Shown: one piece after another, positions 1 to 4,811 of the stretch | How positions within the stretch are numbered: the stretch's first letter is position 1 | Layout of the letters: each line of letters begins with the position of its first letter | Assembly: GCA_963602355.1 (NCBI GenBank) | Contig: CAVCIU010000077.1 | Location: forward strand, 1 to 5,605 | DNA: 5,605 nt | Direction: 5' to 3' | Source of the DNA: UBA791 sp963602355 | Lineage (GTDB): Bacteria; Cyanobacteriota; Vampirovibrionia; Gastranaerophilales; Gastranaerophilaceae | The notes under the pieces: generated by a model | What the model saw: the letters and a program-made list of their open reading frames with translations, nothing else | Told to the model about the DNA's origin: nothing | Database searches by the model: none | Translations under genes and position numbers: made by a program

Positions 1-20
1 AACGGTTGAGTTAACGAAAC

Positions 21-55
21 CAGCGGAATTGTTGGGCAAGTATGCCCAACCTACA
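21..55. repeat. Hairpin repeat, GTTGGGCA / TGCCCAAC
   Basis: Bases 31-38 and 43-50 form a perfect 8-bp stem around the four-base loop AGTA. This GC-rich hairpin stands out in AT-rich surroundings and lies just past the stop of the CpaE-like gene. Read leftward, the stem is not followed by a T-run, so it does not look like an intrinsic terminator. Its appearance fits a dispersed intergenic repeat, but only one copy is visible here, so repeat status is inferred. Confidence 0.4.
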
Positions 56-59
56 AGTT

Positions 60-1253
60 CTAGAATAAATTATCCAACACTGCTAGAGGGTTGCGGTTAA
101 TTTTCTTAATTATGCTTTGTTTATAAATATTATCGCTTATGTCTGTTGCTAATTCACGGTAGCATTTAGCGATGTTTGAGTCATTATTAATTTCGCTAAC
201 TGGTTGACCTTTATTAATTGCTGACATAATTGTATAGTAATTGTTTGGAACACGCCAATAGATATTTTTATCAAGAGCTTTTTCAACGTCTTCAATCTTA
301 ATATCATCGTTTTCCATGTATCTGTTAACAATAATTTTTGTTTTTTCTTCTTCGTAACCAAGTCTATCGAACGCATCAAGACATCTTTGGCAATTTCTAA
401 CAGAAGGTACGTTGATTGTACTTACAAGAAGAATTAAATCTGAATTATCAAGCGCTGTAACAGTAATATTGTCAAATGCAGAGCTTGTATCAATTACGAT
501 ATAAGGAAATACTGTTCTAAGTTTATCAATCATTTTTTGAACTTCAACAGGTTGAATTTTCTTAGCTTCTTCCATATAAGGAGGGTCTGCTAAGATATAC
601 ATGCCTGTATTTTGGTATTGCTCAAGTGTTGAAAGCATGAACTCTTCATCAGCACTATCTACTTTTTTAATTAAGTATGAAATATCAAATGAAGGTTTGA
701 TATCAAGAAAAGTTGTAACGTCGCCTAAGTGCATGTTTAGGTCGACAAGTGCAACTTTTTCCTTTGTGATATTTGCTAGTTCAAGAGCAAGGTTAACAGC
801 AAGAGATGTTCTACCAACACCACCTTTATTTGAGAAAACTGTTATAACTTTGCTGTTGTTTTCTTCATCATTTGAACCTTGTATTTGATTTTTAAATTTA
901 TCGATTGATTTTAAAAGATTATCTTTAATTAGAGGTTTTGGTAAAAATTCTCTAATGCCGGCTCTCATAGCACGAATTACGATATCTGTAGAATAGTCAG
1001 AAGCAGTTGCAATGATTTTTACAGAAGGAAGTTTTGCGATAATTTTTTCAGCAATTTCGTAGTTTTCGTTGAAGTTTCCACTAACGTCAGCTATAATGAT
1101 ACTAGGTTCTAGATTGATGATGTCTTGATAATTACTAATTAAAGACTCACCTTCGCCAATAACTTCAATATAATCAAGTTCTGCCAAATACATTTTTAAT
1201 AATTGAATTGTATTTGAATCTTTGTCTGATAAGTATACAGATAATTTTTGCAT
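60..1253 (-). CDS. CpaE/TadZ-like protein: receiver domain fused to MinD/ParA-type ATPase
   Basis: The 397-residue protein has two domains. Residues 3-120 form a response-regulator receiver: acidic D10 and D12, likely phospho-acceptor D56 (IIIADVSG), T83 and the conserved lysine K106 in LPKP. Residues 136-375 form a MinD/ParA-type ATPase: deviant Walker A 141-150 (SNKGGVGRTS), a VDLNMHLGDV motif around D171 and a hydrophobic strand ending in D255 (Walker B). In this family such proteins often mark a cell pole or position Tad/Flp pilus machinery, but no other tad or cpa gene is in the window, so that role is not shown here. The Walker A motif keeps the signature lysine K143 but has Arg148 where most relatives have Lys; ATP binding may be altered. 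Many family members have a degenerate receiver, whereas this one looks able to be phosphorylated. The start is supported by AGAGGGG at 1263-1269, nine bases upstream. It appears to be transcribed alone. Family call is firm; exact function is not. Confidence 0.85.
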   Translation of the reverse strand: MQKLSVYLSDKDSNTIQLLKMYLAELDYIEVIGEGESLISNYQDIINLEPSIIIADVSGNFNENYEIAEKIIAKLPSVKIIATASDYSTDIVIRAMRAGIREFLPKPLIKDNLLKSIDKFKNQIQGSNDEENNSKVITVFSNKGGVGRTSLAVNLALELANITKEKVALVDLNMHLGDVTTFLDIKPSFDISYLIKKVDSADEEFMLSTLEQYQNTGMYILADPPYMEEAKKIQPVEVQKMIDKLRTVFPYIVIDTSSAFDNITVTALDNSDLILLVSTINVPSVRNCQRCLDAFDRLGYEEEKTKIIVNRYMENDDIKIEDVEKALDKNIYWRVPNNYYTIMSAINKGQPVSEINNDSNIAKCYRELATDISDNIYKQSIIKKINRNPLAVLDNLF

Positions 1254-1272
1254 TATAAAATACCCCTCTGTG

Positions 1273-1300
1273 TTTATACTAACACAAAAAAATGTATCAA
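1273..1300 (-). promoter_or_regulatory. Possible promoter of the CpaE-like gene
   Basis: On the minus strand, TTGATA (1295-1300) is followed after 16 bases by TATAAA (1273-1278), a fair match to a vegetative promoter. The -35 box lies inside one arm of the inverted repeat at 1288-1322, so a protein bound there could repress the gene. Against it, a start site the usual distance downstream would fall in or next to the ribosome binding site at 1263-1269, leaving almost no leader. It is tentative. Confidence 0.3.
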
Positions 1301-1322
1301 ATCTAGTATTTGATACATTTTT
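1288..1322 (-). terminator. Perfect 15-bp inverted repeat: terminator or operator
   Basis: Bases 1288-1302 pair perfectly with 1308-1322 around the loop CTAGT. The stem core is TGTATCAAAT / ATTTGATACA. Read leftward it ends in a run of seven Ts (1292-1286), as expected for an intrinsic terminator of the 49-codon gene that ends at 1438. Read rightward it ends in five Ts, so it could act both ways. The stem is AT-rich and hence weak for its length. It sits just before the CpaE-like gene and overlaps a candidate -35 box, so it may equally be an operator. Confidence 0.55.
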
Positions 1323-1338
1323 GAAAATTATTTTTCTT

Positions 1339-1370
1339 GGATTGCTTCGCTAGCGCTCGCAATGACAAGA
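1339..1370. repeat. Dispersed hairpin repeat, GATTGC...GCAATGACAAG type
   Basis: ATTGC (1341-1345) pairs with GCAAT (1359-1363), and the interior holds the palindrome CGCTAGCG (1348-1355). The right flank is ATGACAAG. Sequences of this form (ATTGC, CG-rich loop, GCAATGAC) are common as short intergenic repeats in many bacterial genomes. The layout and the AATGACAA flank match the repeat at 3118-3146, though the stem sequence differs. It lies between the 49-codon gene and the CpaE-like gene. Confidence 0.5.
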
Positions 1371-1383
1371 GTTTTTCGTCAAC

Positions 1384-1406
1384 CTGATGCAAGCACGGAA
1401 TGACAA
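1384..1406. repeat. Degenerate copy of the CACGGAATGACAA repeat
   Basis: Bases 1390-1406 (CAAGCACGGAATGACAA) match 3129-3145 exactly over 17 bases. The left arm of the hairpin is missing: where the other copy has GATTCCGTGTCAAG, this copy has GATGCAAG, consistent with loss of about six bases and one change. It can no longer fold into the 8-bp stem seen in the intact copy. It ends next to a small inverted repeat, TGACA-AAAA-TGTCA (1401-1414). Confidence 0.55.
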
Positions 1407-1437
1407 AAATGTCAAAATAACAAAATTGCAAAACAGT

Positions 1438-1587
1438 CTATTTCTTAATAGCAAGTAAGATTGCTGCAGGTTTTTTATTATGTCCGCTTGTTTTAAACGG
1501 AATAGTTGTAGTAGAAGATTTATCTACCTCTTTATATTCTGGTTTTTGATAATTGATTAAATAACGCATAAATTCTTCACTAAACAT
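1438..1587 (-). CDS. Small protein of 49 residues, unknown function
   Basis: A complete small open frame runs from an ATG at 1587-1585 to a TAG at 1440-1438. The product begins MFSEEFMRYLINYQKPEYKE, continues through a Ser/Thr-rich stretch (residues 24-28) and ends AAILLAIKK. It is basic towards the C-terminus and has no signal peptide; the short hydrophobic patch near the end is too brief for a membrane span. AGGA lies nine bases before the ATG. Further upstream is CTTTATATAAATGTAA, which the coiled-coil gene at 2476 carries at exactly the same distance from its start. The perfect inverted repeat at 1288-1322 could end its transcript. These signals support a real gene despite its size. I do not recognise the family. 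It is divergent from the response regulator gene at 1718 and may work with it, which is a guess from position. Confidence 0.55.
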   Translation of the reverse strand: MFSEEFMRYLINYQKPEYKEVDKSSTTTIPFKTSGHNKKPAAILLAIKK

Positions 1588-1611
1588 AATTAATATTCCT
1601 ACCTAACTAAC

Positions 1612-1627
1612 TTACATTTATATAAAG
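1612..1627 (-). promoter_or_regulatory. Shared 16-nt promoter element before the 49-codon gene
   Basis: The minus strand reads CTTTATATAAATGTAA here, identical to plus-strand 2436-2451. In both places 24 bases separate the element from the ATG. It contains a TATAAA that could be a -10 box with a start site about 20 bases before the coding region. No good -35 box precedes it in either copy, so it may depend on an activator or an alternative sigma factor. Confidence 0.45.
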
Positions 1628-1667
1628 TTTTTTTTGAGAAATTTATTGCCTTTTTTTGTAAAAAAAG

Positions 1668-1696
1668 TTTACATTTTAATAAAATAATGATATATT
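1668..1696 (+). promoter_or_regulatory. Vegetative-type promoter of the response regulator gene
   Basis: TTTACA (1668-1673) and TATATT (1691-1696) are separated by exactly 17 bases, close to the sigma-70 consensus at the best spacing. The start site would be near 1703, giving a leader of about 15 bases that includes the ribosome binding site AGGAG at 1707-1711. The region just upstream is rich in A and T tracts, which could help binding of RNA polymerase. It fires away from the promoter of the 49-codon gene about 45 bases to the left. Confidence 0.65.
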
Positions 1697-1717
1697 AAGG
1701 AGTATTAGGAGACATTT

Positions 1718-2374
1718 ATGGCAGATAAAGTAAGCATAGAATTAGATGAAAGTTTTTTCAAAAAGTTTTTTGGATTAACTGATCAATTGGTTCCAGATTT
1801 AGAAGATATAACTTTACCGATTATGAAAAGACAATTGTTAAATATTGAAGATGAGATTGGTAAGTTGAAAGAAGTTCTTGAGATGGACACTAAAAAACCT
1901 CTTGCTAGAGCTAATAAGATGCAAGAATTGTTTGGAGATAAGGGCAATTCTTCTAGTTCTCAAGCAGTTGCCAAAAAAGGTGCGCCTCTTGAACAAGGGG
2001 TTAAAGGTAGAATTCTAATTATTGATGACTTAGGTGTTATTACATATCAATTAAGTACTATGTTGAAACGTTTGAATTTTGAATGTGTTACATCAAATGA
2101 TATCGTTGGTGCGATTGACTTGTTTAAGAAAAATCATTACGATTTTGTATTAATGGATTTGTTTATTCCTACTCAAAGAGAAGGTTTTATCTTGCTTGAT
2201 GAATTAAAGAAAATGTCTGCGGATAAACCTTATAAGACTGTTATTGGCATCATGTCTGCAAGTAATAAAAAGGAATATAAAATAGCTTGTTCACAAAAAG
2301 GTTCTGATTTTTATATTGAAAAAACAGAGGCTTGGCAGGACGAAGTATGTAAATTAATTGATAGTTACGAGTAA
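1718..2374 (+). CDS. Response regulator with N-terminal helical region and C-terminal receiver domain
   Basis: The 218-residue protein has a receiver domain at its C-terminal end (residues 97-217): the acidic pair D103-D104 after the ILII strand, phospho-acceptor D147 in LMDLFIP, S180 in IMSAS and the conserved lysine K202. All phosphorylation residues are present. Residues 1-60 are mostly helical and charged, with a likely coiled coil around 36-57, and I do not recognise this part. Residues 74-95 form a Ser/Ala/Gly/Lys-rich linker. A receiver at the C-terminal end with no DNA-binding domain suggests output through protein contacts made by the N-terminal region. Start is set by AGGAG at 1707-1711, six bases before ATG. 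No histidine kinase gene lies in the window, so the phosphate donor is unknown. The coiled-coil protein gene follows after 101 bases and appears to have its own promoter. Confidence 0.85.
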   Translation: MADKVSIELDESFFKKFFGLTDQLVPDLEDITLPIMKRQLLNIEDEIGKLKEVLEMDTKKPLARANKMQELFGDKGNSSSSQAVAKKGAPLEQGVKGRILIIDDLGVITYQLSTMLKRLNFECVTSNDIVGAIDLFKKNHYDFVLMDLFIPTQREGFILLDELKKMSADKPYKTVIGIMSASNKKEYKIACSQKGSDFYIEKTEAWQDEVCKLIDSYE

Positions 2375-2435
2375 AAACATTTGTAAAGGAATGTAACAAT
2401 TTTTTATAATATTGAAATTCGGAACTTTTTAGATA

Positions 2436-2451
2436 CTTTATATAAATGTAA
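2436..2451 (+). promoter_or_regulatory. Shared 16-nt promoter element before the coiled-coil gene
   Basis: CTTTATATAAATGTAA ends 24 bases before the ATG at 2476, the same sequence and distance as before the 49-codon gene (minus strand 1627-1612). TATAAA at 2441-2446 is a plausible -10 box, giving a leader of about 23 bases that holds AAAGGA at 2462-2467. TTGAAA at 2412-2417 lies too far upstream to be its -35 box; it could instead pair with TACTTT at 2434-2439 (16 bases apart). Confidence 0.45.
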
Positions 2452-2475
2452 AAGATAGTGTAAAGGATTAGTAAT

Positions 2476-2973
2476 ATGTTTATTGCTGCAGATATTAATA
2501 AAAGAGTTTTAAAGAAAAAGCAATCTCAATTGCAATTCCAACAAATTTTGTTGTCTGCAACAAAAGATAATATTACTTCAAAGATGAATGGGACGAAAGC
2601 CAATATTGAAAAACAAAATGATTACATAAAAGCTTGGAATAATCTTGATGGTAAGGCTCAACAAACTGCATCAAAAAGTGGTGGTGCTAACAATGAACTT
2701 TTTAATCAAGTAAATGCTATTTTGAAAGCTGCAAATAAGTCTCAAATGTACTCAAGTAGCTTTACAGGTGCAAATAAATTTTCTCTTTCTGAAGTTGAGT
2801 ATAAATCAGATCAAGAATATTTGAAATATCAAATTGAAGACCAAAGATTAGATGCTGAACAGGATTCACTTGAATCACAATTGTCATTGTTAAGTTCTGA
2901 AATTGATTCGCAAGAAAAACTTGTTCAAAACAATATTAGCTCTGATATGAAAATGTGGTGCTACGGCGGCTAA
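2476..2973 (+). CDS. Coiled-coil protein of unknown function
   Basis: The 165-residue product is not one I recognise. Residues 8-55 are helical and rich in Lys, Gln and Asn. Residues 58-105 are less ordered, rich in Ser, Ala, Gly and Asn. Residues 112-152 form a strong coiled coil rich in Gln, Glu, Asp, Leu and Ser. The protein ends in the unusual short tail KMWCYGG with the only cysteine (C162) and two terminal glycines. There is no signal peptide or membrane span. The shape (two helical arms with a flexible middle) is that of a structural, filament-forming or secreted-apparatus protein, which is speculation. AAAGGA lies eight bases before the ATG. A strong terminator at 3053-3079 ends the transcript, and the gene appears to be transcribed alone. 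Its leader element is shared with the 49-codon gene, suggesting common control. Confidence 0.75.
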   Translation: MFIAADINKRVLKKKQSQLQFQQILLSATKDNITSKMNGTKANIEKQNDYIKAWNNLDGKAQQTASKSGGANNELFNQVNAILKAANKSQMYSSSFTGANKFSLSEVEYKSDQEYLKYQIEDQRLDAEQDSLESQLSLLSSEIDSQEKLVQNNISSDMKMWCYGG

Positions 2974-2986
2974 TAGATAGGCTTGA

Positions 2987-3028
2987 AAAGTCTTAGAGAG
3001 TGAGGACTTTACAAAAATTTCGCTCTCT
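2987..3028 (+). other. Two mutually exclusive hairpins in the 3' region of the coiled-coil gene
   Basis: Bases 2987-2994 can pair with 3003-3010 (8 bp, one G-U pair), leaving AGAGAGTG as loop. That loop plus base 3003 (2995-3003) can instead pair with 3020-3028 (9 bp, one G-U pair). The two folds cannot form together. Neither is followed directly by a T-run on the plus strand. They sit between the stop codon and the terminator at 3053, so they may protect the mRNA end, form part of a small RNA, or be a chance result of the repeated AG/CT bases. Confidence 0.35.
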
Positions 3029-3052
3029 CTTTAAAAAAATTATGGTTTGTAT

Positions 3053-3079
3053 ATCTGCGATTCGTCGCAGATTTTTTTT
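3053..3079 (+). terminator. Intrinsic terminator of the coiled-coil gene
   Basis: ATCTGCGA (3053-3060) pairs perfectly with TCGCAGAT (3065-3072) around a TTCG tetraloop, which is especially stable in RNA. A run of eight Ts starts at 3072. This is a textbook rightward terminator, placed 80 bases after the stop codon of the coiled-coil gene. Confidence 0.88.
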
Positions 3080-3117
3080 ATTCTTTGTGAGGTTTAATTT
3101 ATTATTTCAGAGACCTC

Positions 3118-3146
3118 AGATTCCGTGTCAAGCACGGAATGACAAG
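3118..3146. repeat. Intact copy of the CACGGAATGACAA hairpin repeat
   Basis: ATTCCGTG (3120-3127) pairs with CACGGAAT (3133-3140) around the loop TCAAG, giving a perfect 8-bp stem followed by GACAAG. The right half matches 1390-1406 exactly. There is no T-run on either side, so it is unlikely to terminate transcription by itself. It lies in the gap between the converging coiled-coil and HNH genes, a usual position for such repeats. Confidence 0.6.
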
Positions 3147-3158
3147 TTACTTAGATTA

Positions 3159-3620
3159 TTACGCACTCATGTCCAAATCTTCCATAGTAGGGCGAACTGG
3201 GCGCTTTAGCAATTTCATATGTGCTTCTTTTGGAGTTCTATTTGCTTTCTTTTGATTACATTCTTTACAGCAAGTAACCAAGTTTTCCCAAATATCTGGA
3301 CCCATTCTTGATTTTGGAAATACATGATCAAGTGTCAATTCGTCCTTCTCAAGATGTTTTCCGCAATACTGGCAAGTATAATTATCCCTTTTGAAAATAT
3401 TTGTACGTGAAAATGGCAATTCCTTATGCGGAATTGCCATTTGTTCTTTTAATCTTATACATTTAGGGATATAGTATTCCCCAACCTTAATATAATCTTC
3501 AATACGCTTAATAGTTTCTTCTACTTCTGCCTTGCCCTTTAATAATAATACGACTGCGCGTCTCCAACTTGTGTATTGGAGTGGCTGATTGTCATTGTTT
3601 AATAACAAAACTTGGGGCAT
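3159..3620 (-). CDS. HNH endonuclease family protein
   Basis: The 153-residue protein begins with the family's N-terminal pattern (residues 4-34: VLLLNNDNQPL, then TSWRRAVVLLLKGKAEV), which precedes the HNH domain in many stand-alone bacterial HNH proteins, notably in cyanobacteria. The nuclease domain spans about 72-128. Zinc-binding pairs are C83/C86 (CQYC) and C118/C121 (CKEC). The catalytic core includes D98-H99 (TLDHVFPKSR), N113 in WENLVTCC and N122 in CNQKKANR. All key residues are present, so it should bind zinc and cut DNA, but the natural target of these lone nucleases is not known. Length is near the family norm. The start is forced: an in-frame TGA lies two codons before the ATG. 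No good Shine-Dalgarno site is visible upstream, unlike the neighbouring genes. The rpsA terminator lies upstream, so it is likely transcribed by itself. Confidence 0.88.
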   Translation of the reverse strand: MPQVLLLNNDNQPLQYTSWRRAVVLLLKGKAEVEETIKRIEDYIKVGEYYIPKCIRLKEQMAIPHKELPFSRTNIFKRDNYTCQYCGKHLEKDELTLDHVFPKSRMGPDIWENLVTCCKECNQKKANRTPKEAHMKLLKRPVRPTMEDLDMSA

Positions 3621-3688
3621 CGATCACTTCACTTTTATCTCGGAGTGTTACATGTGTAATATTCCACATTTTACTAAATTTTAAACTC

Positions 3689-3727
3689 AAAAAGAAAGGA
3701 GTCATTAGAAATTCTAACAACTCCTTT
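3689..3727 (-). terminator. Intrinsic terminator of the ispH-rpsA operon
   Basis: AAAGGAGT (3695-3702) pairs with ACTCCTTT (3720-3727). Inside, TTAG (3705-3708) pairs with CTAA (3714-3717) beyond a small CA/CA internal loop. Read leftward the stem runs into TTTCTTTTT (down to 3689), giving a good terminator 24 bases after the rpsA stop. Read rightward it ends in several Ts as well, so it may act both ways. Confidence 0.75.
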
Positions 3728-3750
3728 TTCTGTATTCAAAAGTTTAAACC

Positions 3751-4809
3751 TTATTTTTGAATATCTTTAATGCTTAACGCAATTCTGTGTTCTTGTGGTG
3801 TGAATTTTTTGATTAATACTTCAATTTCATCGCCAACTTTGAACATGTTGAATGGGTTAACGTTTTCGTCTGAAATTTCAGCTACAGGAAGTAAAGCTTC
3901 AACTCCAGGGAAGATGTTAATGAAAGCACCAAAGCTTACAACTTTGTTTACAGTACCTTTGATTACTTGACCTTCTTCAAATTTACCTTCAATTTGTAAC
4001 CATGGGTTTTCGCTCATTCTCTTTAAGCTTAATGAAATTCTCTTTAAGTCTGTATCGATTTTAATGATTTTAACTTCAATTGTATCACCCAATGTTAAAA
4101 CATCTGATGGGTGTTTAATTCTTTGCCAAGAAATTTCAGAAATTGGTAATAAACCATCGATACCGTTGATGTCAACGAATGCACCGAAATCAGTGATTCT
4201 TACAACGTTACCTTTTACAACCATATCTTCTTCTAAAGATGAAATTACGTTGTCAACAACTTGGTTTCTTTGTTCAGCAACAGCCATTCTTTGAGATAAG
4301 ATAAGTTTGTTTTTCTTTGGATCAGCTTCAAGAACTTTAACTTCGATTTTTTGGTCGATTAAACCTTCAAATGGAGTACCAGTTCTTAATTGGCTTGAAG
4401 GAATGAAACCTTTTAAGCCAGCAACGTCTACTAAAACGCCACCTTTAACGATAGAAACAACTTTAGCAAGGATTGTATCGCCATTAACTTTTGCATCGTT
4501 AAGTTGAGCCCAGCTTTGAGCGAATGCGATTCTCTTCAATGATAATTGCATTGCTTCGTCGTCGTTTTCTTCTTTTAATACGTAAAATTCTCTTACATCA
4601 CCGATTTGAAGTTCTTCAGCTTCTTCATCTGAGCTTGCAACTTCTTTGTTTGGTAAGTAAGCTTCTGTTTTAATGCCTTTAACGCTTACTAAGTAACCGT
4701 CAGCTTCTTTTCTGATTACTGTACCTTCTACGATATCAGCTACAGAGTAACTTTTTGAAAATGTTTCTTCCAACAATTGTTCAAATTCGTCCATAGTTTT
4801 TTCTGCCAT
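3751..4809 (-). CDS. rpsA: 30S ribosomal protein S1, four S1 domains
   Basis: The 352-residue protein has four S1 RNA-binding (OB-fold) domains at about 25-93, 108-174, 195-264 and 280-348. The last three show the typical G-x-V, GxFV/GAFV and LSxK/LSQR features: KGGVLVDVAGLKGFIP (122-137), TDFGAFVDINGIDGLLP (206-222) followed by ISLSLKR, and VSFGAFINIFPGVEALLP (291-308). The acidic N-terminal segment before domain 1 fits the part that anchors S1 on the ribosome. The protein binds mRNA on the small subunit and helps start translation. Four domains is the shorter form seen in many Gram-positive and cyanobacterium-like lineages; E. coli S1 has six. The ribosome binding site AAGGAGG (4819-4825) sits inside the end of ispH, and the genes are 2 nt apart, so translation is probably coupled. 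Confidence 0.93.
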   Translation of the reverse strand: MAEKTMDEFEQLLEETFSKSYSVADIVEGTVIRKEADGYLVSVKGIKTEAYLPNKEVASSDEEAEELQIGDVREFYVLKEENDDEAMQLSLKRIAFAQSWAQLNDAKVNGDTILAKVVSIVKGGVLVDVAGLKGFIPSSQLRTGTPFEGLIDQKIEVKVLEADPKKNKLILSQRMAVAEQRNQVVDNVISSLEEDMVVKGNVVRITDFGAFVDINGIDGLLPISEISWQRIKHPSDVLTLGDTIEVKIIKIDTDLKRISLSLKRMSENPWLQIEGKFEEGQVIKGTVNKVVSFGAFINIFPGVEALLPVAEISDENVNPFNMFKVGDEIEVLIKKFTPQEHRIALSIKDIQK

Positions 4810-4811
4810 AA

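Noticed and set aside
601..888. Rightward open frame of 95 codons opposite the CpaE-like gene
   Set aside because: It lies fully antisense to a well-supported domain-bearing gene and its product has no recognisable features.
1401..1414. TGACA-AAAA-TGTCA inverted repeat
   Set aside because: A 5-bp AT-rich stem next to the repeat copy; it may arise from the repeat edge TGACA by chance and has no T-run.
2377..2405. Possible terminator after the response regulator gene
   Set aside because: The best stem is only 5 bp (ACATT/AATGT) and the T-run starts five bases away; too weak to call.
3088..3118. TGAGGT / ACCTCA inverted repeat
   Set aside because: Six base pairs with a 19-base loop and no T-run on either side; it could be chance.
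3000..3209. Rightward open frame of 69 codons after the coiled-coil gene
   Set aside because: It runs through a hairpin, a strong terminator and an intergenic repeat, overlaps the HNH gene end and has no ribosome binding site.
3569..3760. Rightward open frame of 63 codons across the HNH gene start
   Set aside because: It overlaps the HNH coding region, the operon terminator and the rpsA end, and has no family features.
3770..4507. Several rightward open frames of 66-76 codons
   Set aside because: They are antisense to rpsA and arise from its codon pattern.
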